NCBI RefSeq assembly: GCF_017498505.1
Contig: NZ_CP071798.1
Location: forward strand, 1,819,501-1,883,500
Direction: 5' to 3'
Source: Sporosarcina sp. Te-1
Lineage (GTDB): Bacteria; Bacillota; Bacilli; Bacillales_A; Planococcaceae
Length of the DNA: 64,000 nucleotides
The translations under genes were made by a program, and so were the position numbers. The notes under the pieces are model-generated. The model saw only the letters and a list, made by a program, of their open reading frames with translations. It did not search any database and was not told where the DNA came from. Positions 27,128 through 34,745 of this stretch are shown here, in pieces (within the stretch, counting starts at the first letter, position 1; each line of letters begins with the position of its first letter).

Positions 27128-27880
27128 CTATAACCAATAAATCACTGTGCAACCGATGAGTATATTTAGGATAAATAGCGCACTCATCACAACATCTGTT
27201 CTCCCGATGCCAACGACATGATAAAACGCCAAGCGCCGCTCTCCCGTAAATCCTCTCGCTTCCATCGCAAACGCCGAACGTTCCGCTTTCCGGACGGCGC
27301 CCGCCAACATCGGCAAAAGGATGCGTCTCATATTCCATAGCCGGACGAGCGTATTCCTGTCACGGACGGCCCCTCGTAACCGATGGGCCTGCTGGATAAG
27401 GACGAATTCCTCTTTCATGACGGGCAGAAATTGATAACCGACGAGAATGCTGTAAGCGATTTTCGGAGAAAGCTTCAATTGTTGCATGAGACTCAGAATG
27501 AACTTTGTCGGATCAGTTGTAAAGGCGAAGAGCAGCGAGAGTCCGGCAAATGCCAGCACCCGGAAGCTGAGGGACAGCGCATGGTCCAGTTGCGTTTTCG
27601 TGATGTCATAATGAAATACAGACCAAACAACAGCACCTGTCCGCTCCTCTGCAAAAACGATCGTCGTCCAGAAATAGCCGAACGACATAATGATAAAAGG
27701 AATCATGAACAACAACCATTTTTTCCAATCAATTGAGCTGAAGCACAGTTGAAGAAGAATCACGCCAACCCAGCAGATCAATGGAGTCCACGGATTAAAG
27801 AAGAACGCTAACGTGAGCATGCAAAGTGTAATCAATAGAAATTTCACTGAAGGGTTCATCTTATGCAAAGCTTGCTTCAT
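27128..27880 (-). CDS. ykoC: ECF transporter transmembrane component (EcfT, YkoC-like)
   Basis: A 250-residue CbiQ/EcfT-type membrane protein with about five transmembrane helices and the coupling motifs AxRG-like (ARGFTGER and RLRGAVRDR) that contact the ATPase. It overlaps the end of the ATPase gene by 20 bases. As the last gene of the ykoFEDC-type operon behind a TPP riboswitch it takes part in import of a thiamine precursor, most likely hydroxymethylpyrimidine. Confidence 0.88.
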   Translation of the reverse strand: MKQALHKMNPSVKFLLITLCMLTLAFFFNPWTPLICWVGVILLQLCFSSIDWKKWLLFMIPFIIMSFGYFWTTIVFAEERTGAVVWSVFHYDITKTQLDHALSLSFRVLAFAGLSLLFAFTTDPTKFILSLMQQLKLSPKIAYSILVGYQFLPVMKEEFVLIQQAHRLRGAVRDRNTLVRLWNMRRILLPMLAGAVRKAERSAFAMEARGFTGERRLAFYHVVGIGRTDVVMSALFILNILIGCTVIYWL

Positions 27881-29231
27881 GCACCGCCACTCCCTTCGGC
27901 ACCATCAAGCGATGAGCTGCCAACAATTCCGGATTACTCCAGACCTCGTTCGCATGATACGCCCCTGTTAATTTCCCATCTTTCATTAATAGAACACGAT
28001 CCGCAATGGCGTGGGCAAACTCCATATCATGAGTGACTATCAAAAATGCCGTGCCACCTCTTGCCCGTTCGTCAATCAAACGGGACAGCTCGCGTAAGGA
28101 AACCGCATCTTGGCCGGATGTCGGTTCATCCATCAAAATGACATCGCGTCCATCGCTCAGCATTGCAGCGATGGCGACACGTCGCTTCTGTCCGTGGCTC
28201 ACAGCAAACGGATGAGAATCAGCCACATTCCCCAGCTGCAATGCCTTCATTACTTCATCAACCTTCTCTCCCCCACCGTACGCAATCTCCTCCTTCACTG
28301 ATTTTGTAACAAAGAGGAATTCGGGAGATTGCGGAACGTATCCTACAGCCTTCGGGGCGACCGTTCCTTTGGCTGGAATCAAACCAGCCAGTGCTTTCAG
28401 CATCGTTGATTTCCCGCTCCCATTCTGTCCTGCCAACACTGCCACTTCTCCCTTTTGAAGCACAAATGAAGTTTTATGTAGAAAGGAAGCCGTACGCAAT
28501 TCCTCCACACGCAAAGCGCATTCATTCCGTTTCGTAGGGGTTCGATTCGTTATGCCCCTTGCATCAGGTTGTTCCACTAGGACAAGCTCCCGATTAAAAA
28601 AACGCTCCCATAAATCCAAGCGATGCTCAATCGCCACGACAGTAAACCCATGTTCTTGCTGCAATCGATCGAGCAAGCGAACAAAAGCCTGGGCAGCGAG
28701 CGGGTCCAAATGGGAAAGTGGTTCATCCAGTAACAGAATGTCAGGTTCCATAATCAAAGCGCAAGCGAGAGCAATGCGTTGCTTTTCTCCACCCGACAAT
28801 TGCTGGATTACTGCATGCCGAAACTTAGTTAGATTGGTCAATCGCAATACTTCTGTCATTTTCCCATCCATTTCTGAGCGGGGGGTTCGCATATTTTCAA
28901 GCGTAAATGCCAGTTCCTCTTCGACGGTGCGCATGCAAAATTGCGAATCCGGGTCTTGAAAGACGGTTGCCACACGGTGATTCACCTCGCCAGATGCATA
29001 GGCATTCGCCTCTTTGCCAAAGATCGTTACCTTGCCTTTTACCTCGCCATCACAATTTTCAGGGTAGAGCCGATTGATTAAGTATAGGATGGTTGATTTG
29101 CCACACCCGCTCGGTCCCGTAATGACGACCCGCTCCCCAGCCTGGATGGAAAACGATAGGTCTTCCACTACCCATGACGGTTCATCCGGATAACGGAACC
29201 CCACCGATTCGAACATAATGACTTCAGGCAC
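27861..29231 (-). CDS. ykoD: ECF transporter ATPase with two ABC domains (YkoD-like)
   Basis: A 456-residue protein with two ABC domains: the first with [18 protein letters not shown] and LLLDEPLSHLD, the second with GQNGSGKST, SHGQKRRVA and ILMDEPTSGQD. The start is GTG at 29231, eight bases after AAAAGG; it overlaps the ykoE stop by eight bases. It energises the ECF importer and is co-expressed with ykoF, ykoE and ykoC under TPP control. Confidence 0.9.
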   Translation of the reverse strand: MPEVIMFESVGFRYPDEPSWVVEDLSFSIQAGERVVITGPSGCGKSTILYLINRLYPENCDGEVKGKVTIFGKEANAYASGEVNHRVATVFQDPDSQFCMRTVEEELAFTLENMRTPRSEMDGKMTEVLRLTNLTKFRHAVIQQLSGGEKQRIALACALIMEPDILLLDEPLSHLDPLAAQAFVRLLDRLQQEHGFTVVAIEHRLDLWERFFNRELVLVEQPDARGITNRTPTKRNECALRVEELRTASFLHKTSFVLQKGEVAVLAGQNGSGKSTMLKALAGLIPAKGTVAPKAVGYVPQSPEFLFVTKSVKEEIAYGGGEKVDEVMKALQLGNVADSHPFAVSHGQKRRVAIAAMLSDGRDVILMDEPTSGQDAVSLRELSRLIDERARGGTAFLIVTHDMEFAHAIADRVLLMKDGKLTGAYHANEVWSNPELLAAHRLMVPKGVAVHEASFA

Positions 29232-29805
29232 GAGGATCACCTTTTACAGCCCGAGCAATCGGATAACCTCGAAGCGAACCGGTCGCCAGCAATCCATCCA
29301 CAACGAACTTCCCGCCGACTCCGGCAATGAGCGCGCCACTCGCAATCCGAATGCCGAGCATTAGTAAAACATAGCCTGGATGGAAGACCGAAAATCCGCC
29401 CAGCAAATAGCCGTAGGCGAAACTGAATAGAGAGGAACCAACTCCTGCAAGCATCAGAACAGGCAAGGTAAAACGTTTATAGCCAGTCGCGGCAAATGCC
29501 GCTTCTGCACCCAGTCCTTGAATGAGCCCCGATAGTATTAAACGCGGGCCGACTGCATTTCCGAGGAGTACCTCGATTGCCGCCGCAATAGTCTCTGAAA
29601 TGACAGCAGCTCCGGGTTTTCGAATAATATACATACAAATGATTGAAACGATGAACCAGATGCCAAAAATCCATTCATACGCAATCGGTCCGATAAAGCC
29701 GGCCCAAATATTGCCGACATGCAAGAACAGTAAGTAGACGATGCCGAACACGACAGAAAACAATGCCATCAGGACCACTTCTTTCAATTTCCACTTAGCG
29801 AGCAT
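29224..29805 (-). CDS. ykoE: Thiamine-precursor ECF substrate-binding membrane protein (YkoE-like)
   Basis: A 193-residue membrane protein with about five helices matching YkoE (LHVGNIWAGFIGPIAYEW, GNAVGPRLILSGLIQGLGAEAAF). It is the S-component that binds the pyrimidine precursor. The ATG at 29805 follows AAGGAGGG by seven bases; an upstream in-frame start lacks such a site. It begins one base after the ykoF stop. Confidence 0.9.
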   Translation of the reverse strand: MLAKWKLKEVVLMALFSVVFGIVYLLFLHVGNIWAGFIGPIAYEWIFGIWFIVSIICMYIIRKPGAAVISETIAAAIEVLLGNAVGPRLILSGLIQGLGAEAAFAATGYKRFTLPVLMLAGVGSSLFSFAYGYLLGGFSVFHPGYVLLMLGIRIASGALIAGVGGKFVVDGLLATGSLRGYPIARAVKGDPRA

Positions 29806-29806
29806 A

Positions 29807-30391
29807 TTAGCGCCCTCCTTCATGAGAAGGGCTATTGATGCTCATGGATACTGTCATGACAAGATGGCGGTGCTGCTCGGAACGCGCATTTGTAAAGGCT
29901 TCTTCGTAAAACGCAAATACGTCATGAATATCGCCGTGAATGCCGCTTGCGTAATGCATCGACTCATTGAAAACACCTTGTTCCTTGGCCCGGTCCACTT
30001 CCCGGTAAATGATGTCCATATAGGCTGGGTTATTCATCGGATACAGGGCAAATTGCGAGGACACATACTGTTTCGTATCATCCGTGTTCAACAACTCATC
30101 GCCAACCTCTAAAAAAACATCCCCCGCACTATCTCCCGGACATCCCGCGGAAAACGTACCCGATAGCGCGATGTGCTTCCCGCTCTTTGCTGCGTGAAGC
30201 GTGAGTGCCTTGGCTACGTTGAAGACATGCGCCTGCTTGCCGCGGATGACTGTGGATACATCATCCGTATGCACCCATACAGCCGAAGTATCCGTCCCCT
30301 CCAGCGCCCCCTTAATAATTGAAACAAAATCATCTGCCATCGGATAGAGCGAAAACCGAAATCCGACAATTGGACTCGTACCACAATGCAT
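29807..30391 (-). CDS. ykoF: Thiamine/HMP-binding protein (YkoF-like)
   Basis: A 194-residue protein made of two tandem ACT-like repeats (VGFRFSLYPMADDFVSII and VSSQFALYPMNNPAYMDII), the YkoF fold that binds thiamine and hydroxymethylpyrimidine in the cytoplasm. The start chosen is the ATG at 30391 with GAGGGGG upstream; longer frames would run into the riboswitch terminator. It is the first gene of the operon and lies about 90 bases after the TPP aptamer. Confidence 0.9.
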   Translation of the reverse strand: MHCGTSPIVGFRFSLYPMADDFVSIIKGALEGTDTSAVWVHTDDVSTVIRGKQAHVFNVAKALTLHAAKSGKHIALSGTFSAGCPGDSAGDVFLEVGDELLNTDDTKQYVSSQFALYPMNNPAYMDIIYREVDRAKEQGVFNESMHYASGIHGDIHDVFAFYEEAFTNARSEQHRHLVMTVSMSINSPSHEGGR

Positions 30392-30418
30392 GTACAAAAC
30401 CCCCTCTGAAATTTTCAT

Positions 30419-30450
30419 AAAAAAAGAGACTACATCCGAGGAGATGTAGC
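30419..30450 (-). terminator. Riboswitch-controlled terminator of the yko operon
   Basis: CTACATC pairs with GATGTAG around a six-base loop, followed on the RNA by seven U residues. It lies between the TPP aptamer and ykoF. Part of its stem can instead pair with the 3' side of aptamer P1, giving a mutually exclusive antiterminator. Confidence 0.85.
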
Positions 30451-30480
30451 CACTTGTCCATTTGCATTCAAAGGGAAAGT

Positions 30481-30571
30481 CACTACACTTCCCCACGCAG
30501 GCATTATCCTGATCGGGTCATAAGGGATCGGAGCCATGCTCGCATCTCAGCCATAAACGGCACCCCTAGTG
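30481..30571 (-). ncRNA. TPP riboswitch (THI element)
   Basis: On the minus strand the conserved blocks appear in order: GGGGTGCC, GGCTGAGA, ACCCGATCAGGATAATGCC and GCGTGGGGA. P1 is closed by CACTA and TAGTG. This is the classical THI-box fold, upstream of ykoF, so high TPP should favour the terminator at 30419-30450. Confidence 0.95.
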
Positions 30572-30608
30572 CAGAAACGGTATGTAGTTCAATTTTATGA
30601 TTGCCATC

Positions 30609-30637
30609 AGTATAGTACATGAAGGCATGAATGTAAA
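30609..30637 (-). promoter_or_regulatory. Promoter of the TPP-riboswitch operon
   Basis: TTTACA (30632-30637), a 17-base spacer and TATACT (30609-30614) on the minus strand, with the start expected near 30602, about 30 bases before the aptamer. Confidence 0.75.
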
Positions 30638-30668
30638 CAGGTGGTTGGGAAAGTGCGGGACTCGATGT

Positions 30669-31020
30669 TTTGGCACGCAGCAGGTTTATTTGGCGTTTAA
30701 ATCAATGATTTGGCGCTGAACTCGTTTTTTTGGCATTCTCTCGATTAATTTGGCAGATACCTAGATAATTTGGATTTCAGCCGGGGGAATTTGGCGTTCA
30801 ATTCTATTATTTGGCGTTCGGCCAGGTTTTCCGGCGTTGAACTGATAATTTGGCACCCAGATCTGGTTATTTGGCATCTAATTCATTAATTTGGCATGCA
30901 GATCGGACTATTTGGCATGGAACTTGATGATTTGGCGCACTGAACCGGTTATTTGGCGTGGACACTTCGGTTTTTGGCGCACACCGCACTTTATTTGGCG
31001 TGGACACTTCGGTTTTTGGC
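30669..31020. repeat. Helically phased ATTTGGC repeat array 1
   Basis: Sixteen exact TTTGGC cores plus two degenerate ones (TTTGGA at 30769, a CCGGC form near 30830) occur at 30669, 30689, 30709, 30729, 30749, 30769, 30790, 30810, 30830, 30849, 30870, 30890, 30911, 30931, 30952, 30973, 30994 and 31015. The step is always 19-21 bases (mean 20.4). Bases between cores vary, but units of the types ACTTGATGATTTGGC and CCGGTTATTTGGC recur. A stray TCTGGC lies at 31101. No gene is present. The array begins 32 bases upstream of the -35 box of the yko promoter. Confidence 0.9.
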
Positions 31021-31121
31021 ACGTGTCCACCTTTTAGTCTAACTTTATTTCACTTGATGATTCTGTACCTTGATTCGGTTGTTTGAGACCAAGTTAATAA
31101 TCTGGCGCACAACCAACTAAA

Positions 31122-31156
31122 ATGAATAAAACACCAGCCATCCAACCGGCCGGTGC
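31122..31156 (-). terminator. Terminator of the 40-residue protein gene
   Basis: On the minus strand CACCGGCC pairs with GGCTGGTG (one wobble pair), followed by TTTTATT, directly after the TAA at 31160. Confidence 0.8.
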
Positions 31157-31159
31157 TTC

Positions 31160-31282
31160 TTAACTTGCATTTTTTTGTAAATCTTCATATATGGCACGTG
31201 CTTTTTCTTCCGCCCTTTTTTTATCTTTGGCATACACTGTAATCAGCTTATTTTCAAAGATGAAATTCCATTGTCTTGACAT
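31160..31282 (-). CDS. Small charged protein of 40 residues, unknown function
   Basis: An ATG at 31282 is preceded by GCAGGTGATC and opens 40 codons to a TAA at 31160, followed by a terminator. The protein starts MSRQWNFIFENKLITVYAKD and continues with a Lys/Arg/Glu-rich amphipathic helix (KKRAEEKARAIYEDL). It has no signal or membrane segment. The combination of a good ribosome site, biased composition and a terminator makes it a real gene. I do not recognise the family. Confidence 0.75.
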   Translation of the reverse strand: MSRQWNFIFENKLITVYAKDKKRAEEKARAIYEDLQKNAS

Positions 31283-31365
31283 ATCGATCACCTGCCTTCA
31301 TGTAAACTGCCTTTTATCTATTCCACGTTTGCAGGTTCGATAAACATGTATAGCTTTAATTCTGT

Positions 31366-31797
31366 TTAAGCTGGAGGATTTCCATAAAGAACTATGCGGG
31401 CAATTCCCACAAAATATTCGGATTCGCGGATGATATGATTAAGGAGTGTTTTGGCGAATGGATTATCTTTTGCAGCTGCACTGTTCACTGCAATTTCCCG
31501 ACAGAGTTCAATAAATTGTAAACTCTCTTCCAGACAGTACTTCACCAGCTCGGTCACTTGCTGTTGAAGTTCTTCAAATACATAGCCGCCTCGATTGACT
31601 GTTTCTACATAGCTCACGACTTGCTGATGGGTTTTAGTTAATGCCTGTTCCCATTCTTTCAGCGCTTGCACATACTCAGGCTCCAGTCCGCTCAGCGCTT
31701 CACGGATCACTTCTGTATGCTCCGCCTCCTGCTGTTTCCAAAACTCCGCCTCATCCAGCACACGCAAAGGCATTTGATTTCCATAATAATACTGCAT
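31366..31797 (-). CDS. DUF2935-like helical protein, possibly spore-associated
   Basis: A 143-residue all-helical protein starting MQYYYGNQMPLRV, with FWKQQEAEHTEVIREAL and a second helical hairpin near 95-140. This resembles DUF2935 proteins, whose E..EH helices suggest a ferritin-like or hemerythrin-like bundle. The ATG at 31797 has GGGG seven bases upstream; the longer frame lacks one. A CATAGAGTA box at 31827-31835 (minus strand) with ATA about 16 bases further upstream resembles a SigE/SigK promoter, so mother-cell expression during sporulation is a reasonable inference. Confidence 0.65.
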   Translation of the reverse strand: MQYYYGNQMPLRVLDEAEFWKQQEAEHTEVIREALSGLEPEYVQALKEWEQALTKTHQQVVSYVETVNRGGYVFEELQQQVTELVKYCLEESLQFIELCREIAVNSAAAKDNPFAKTLLNHIIRESEYFVGIARIVLYGNPPA

Positions 31798-31835
31798 GCT
31801 ATATCCCCTTCCTACACGGTTCAAGTTACTCTATG

Positions 31836-32280
31836 AAACGTGATGCACAGATATGCAAAAAAGTGATTATATTATTATGATAGGAACGGCGACTTAACCT
31901 AAGACGTGTGGATGGCTCATACTTTGCACATTGTTACACGATACAGGTGGACGCTTACGCGAGCTATTGCCGAGCCGCTTTTTAGACTTTGTTCCGTACT
32001 CAAAATGCGATTATGTAAAAAGATTTTATCATACTGATGACTAGAGCCTTTTTTCCAGTTAAATCATCTGGTTGTCTTGTACTACATTCCCCACCCGTCT
32101 ATCGTGTAATTCCACGCTCAACCATGCCGATCAGACCATATTTTATCGTTTCACCTGTTTAAACATTCACAAATAGATTGATTCCCATTCGCTTATTTTT
32201 CATCCTTAAAATAAATATGGATGGAATAGAACACCATTATCTTTTAATTGAGTTTCTATTGTCCTATTCCTTCCCTCTGT
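31836..32280. other. Intergenic region with no recognised feature
   Basis: About 445 bases of AT-rich DNA between two minus-strand genes. No open frame with a ribosome site, repeat or RNA fold was recognised; it must hold the end of the permease transcript on the right. Confidence 0.35.
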
Positions 32281-33636
32281 TTACATAAATACAAGCTGTA
32301 CCCACAGATATAACAATGTCAATGTCACGATGGTTGTAATTGGGATCACAATTATTGAGACGCTTAAATAATCTCTCCACGTTACTTTAATTTTACTCTT
32401 ACGTAAAAGATGCATCCAAATTAAGGAGGCCAACGTTCCAATAGGCAATAGCAGTGAGCCCATATCACTTCCAATAATATTCGCCAAATAAATGGTTTTT
32501 AATGTGATTGGATCCAATCCCATCTCGGTTAATGTAATTGTCCCTATCATTAAAGCTGGATGGTTGTTGAATAGATTGGATAGAAACGAAACTAAAACAC
32601 CCATGACGAGACTTGCTTGAAATAAACCTTGTTCCACTATTGGTCTACAAAAATTCACAAGCATGGATGTAAGCCCTACATTATGCATCCCATAAATGAT
32701 CACATACATTGAAAAAGCAAAAATTAAAATATGCCAAGGTGTCTTTTTCAAGATATCGCTTGGATTAATGCGAAGATAATACCATCTCCATAACAGAAGT
32801 ACCGCAGATCCAAAAACAGCAACAGCTTCAATTGGAATTTGCACATAGGATGCGACGAAAAGCAGGCTTCTTATTACGAGAACAAACAGCAAAATTTTCA
32901 ACATGAACTTTGTCCGTTTTTGAGTTGTTTTAATAGGCGTTTTCGTTTTCAATGGGTGAAATTTTTTTGTGAAAAAGGATTCTTCAATATCGAAAAATGA
33001 CTTGGGTAATTCAGTTGGAATTTTTTTCTTAATGACAACAAACATTAAACAAGACATAAATAACAATCCCGCCGTCGCTGGTACAAACATTAAAGCGGTA
33101 TGCTGCCATAACGACATTTCAACAATATTTAACGCAATTAAATTTACAATATTACTGACACCAATCGGTGCACTTGACGCAGTTGCAATAAGCGCACCGC
33201 TTAATAGATATGGAACTTGTTGATGAAGTTTTAGTCTCAGATTTCTTAAGAGTAATATTAATATCGGTGTCGTAATTAGAATGCTGCCATCATTGTTAAA
33301 TAATAAGGTCATCAAAAAACAAAGCAATTGGATATACCAATATAATCGATACCCTGATCCCCTCGACAGTTTTGCCAGTTTTGCCGCAGCCCAGTGAAAG
33401 AAGCCAAAACTTTCGAGAGTCACCGCCATAACGATAGTGGCTATAATTGTAATAGAGGCTCCACCTATTTTACTGAATATATCAAGGATATCTGTATAGG
33501 ATACAATTCCAGTTGATAAGATGATGACGGCACCAACCGTGGCTGGCCAAGCTTCATTCACGTCTTTGGGCCTCCAAAATATTACCAGCATTGTCATTAG
33601 AAACACCCAACCGGTGATTACTATTTGAAAGCTCAT
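32281..33636 (-). CDS. ArsB/SLC13-type ion transporter family permease
   Basis: A 451-residue polytopic membrane protein with about eleven helices and the two ion-transporter repeats marked by FNNDGSILITTPIL and LFNNHPALMIGT. The layout fits ArsB-type arsenite pumps and related dicarboxylate/ion permeases. There is no arsR, arsC or arsA nearby, so an arsenic role is not supported by context. The start is uncertain: ATG at 33636 is used, with AAGAAGGG thirteen bases upstream. Confidence 0.75.
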   Translation of the reverse strand: MSFQIVITGWVFLMTMLVIFWRPKDVNEAWPATVGAVIILSTGIVSYTDILDIFSKIGGASITIIATIVMAVTLESFGFFHWAAAKLAKLSRGSGYRLYWYIQLLCFLMTLLFNNDGSILITTPILILLLRNLRLKLHQQVPYLLSGALIATASSAPIGVSNIVNLIALNIVEMSLWQHTALMFVPATAGLLFMSCLMFVVIKKKIPTELPKSFFDIEESFFTKKFHPLKTKTPIKTTQKRTKFMLKILLFVLVIRSLLFVASYVQIPIEAVAVFGSAVLLLWRWYYLRINPSDILKKTPWHILIFAFSMYVIIYGMHNVGLTSMLVNFCRPIVEQGLFQASLVMGVLVSFLSNLFNNHPALMIGTITLTEMGLDPITLKTIYLANIIGSDMGSLLLPIGTLASLIWMHLLRKSKIKVTWRDYLSVSIIVIPITTIVTLTLLYLWVQLVFM

Positions 33637-33783
33637 CTCATGTAGATTTCCCTTCTTGAACAATAGAATCTCTCGATTTGTCGGTCCGTTTCGTTTTATG
33701 TATATTCGGTGAAATCAAATAGAAACGAGATGTATGTCCAAAAGAAGGTCATTTTTCAATAGTCTTGATCAGAATGTACAGGT

Positions 33784-33839
33784 GTAAAAAAGATATCCTG
33801 GATCAAAGAGGGTCAGTCCCACCTTTGATTCAGGATATC
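33784..33839 (-). terminator. Terminator of the cotB-like operon
   Basis: A long imperfect stem (GATATCCTG with CAGGATATC, then ATCAAAG with CTTTGAT and GGG with CCC) closes a five-base loop. The minus-strand RNA ends in six U residues. It lies 160 bases after the stop of the last CotB-like gene. Confidence 0.85.
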
Positions 33840-33999
33840 ATGCTTTGCTTCCCTATTATTTTATTCAACATGGTCAGATATCTAAATGTAACACAATCTC
33901 TCACATATATTGGAGTAAAGTTATTGATAAGCCTATTGATAATTTATACACCTTCTTGATTCGCACAGTAAAATTCACAATTTAGAGCTTCTCTTGCAG

Positions 34000-34680
34000 T
34001 CAATACGCTTGATAAATTGTTTTTATATGTTCAATGTTCAGATATTCAGATCGCATTTTCGCTGTTTGTATTTCGACAAACTGATCCGTAACATCGTTAA
34101 GCTTCCCTATTTGTTTCTTACTTTCTCCGCCATTAATCATGACAACCCTATTTTTCAGTTCCTGAACCTTTTCTTCAAAAGTTCGCGAGTTATTTTCTTT
34201 TTTCACTTGCAACAAGCTCGTTTCGTCTACCATCCCATAAAACTTATGGGTTGGAGGATAGGGAATCAGCCACTTAAGATGGCTCAACTTAACATAGATG
34301 TTTTTATGAAGGGGTGACCAAAAAACAAAATAATCATCTAAGATTTCGGTTATATACCCAAAAAGCGAATGCCTACCTGTCACATAGATTTCAATACCTT
34401 TACCTAAAGACTGTTGTAAAACATTCAGCAATGTGAAGTCTTCGCCATCTTCTGGGACGACTACATTTTTGGGATCAGTTGGCACCTCAATCACATTTTC
34501 CACACTATCATCAATTCTACTATTTTGAATGTGAGCTAATGGGATATATATAAAGTCAATACCGTTACATAGGACTACTAGGTCCTTCCCTACTTCAATG
34601 ACCGTACCTGTTAATTGTTTTCTCCCAGATACTTCAATAGTAACAATTACATTACTGATCGTATCAATTCGATTAATCAC
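34000..34680 (-). CDS. CotB-like spore coat protein, third paralogue
   Basis: A 226-residue protein built of three SH3-like beta modules of the CotB type: residues 1-55 (VIVTIEVSGRKQLTGTVIEVG), 80-140 (IEIYVTGRHSLFGYITEIL) and 165-226 (VVMINGGESKKQIGKLNDV). The third module has the N-G-G-E-S-K-K form of the RGGPESKKG motif of Bacillus subtilis CotB. It lacks the Ser/Lys-rich C-terminal tail that CotH phosphorylates. It is the last gene of a minus-strand group of three CotB-like genes and follows the second by 65 bases. Confidence 0.65.
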   Translation of the reverse strand: MINRIDTISNVIVTIEVSGRKQLTGTVIEVGKDLVVLCNGIDFIYIPLAHIQNSRIDDSVENVIEVPTDPKNVVVPEDGEDFTLLNVLQQSLGKGIEIYVTGRHSLFGYITEILDDYFVFWSPLHKNIYVKLSHLKWLIPYPPTHKFYGMVDETSLLQVKKENNSRTFEEKVQELKNRVVMINGGESKKQIGKLNDVTDQFVEIQTAKMRSEYLNIEHIKTIYQAY

Positions 34681-34745
34681 ATCATCATCCCTGATAACAT
34701 ATTTTCAAACGTCGACTCATGCTGTTTCATCAATTACTGATCCTG

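Noticed and set aside
30669..31020. CRISPR array
   Set aside because: The conserved core is only about 7 bases, the step is 20-21 bp, and there are no cas genes; spacing and repeat length do not fit any CRISPR type.
32281..33636. Arsenic resistance operon
   Set aside because: The permease is ArsB-like but no arsR, arsC or arsA gene is present nearby, so only the family is named.
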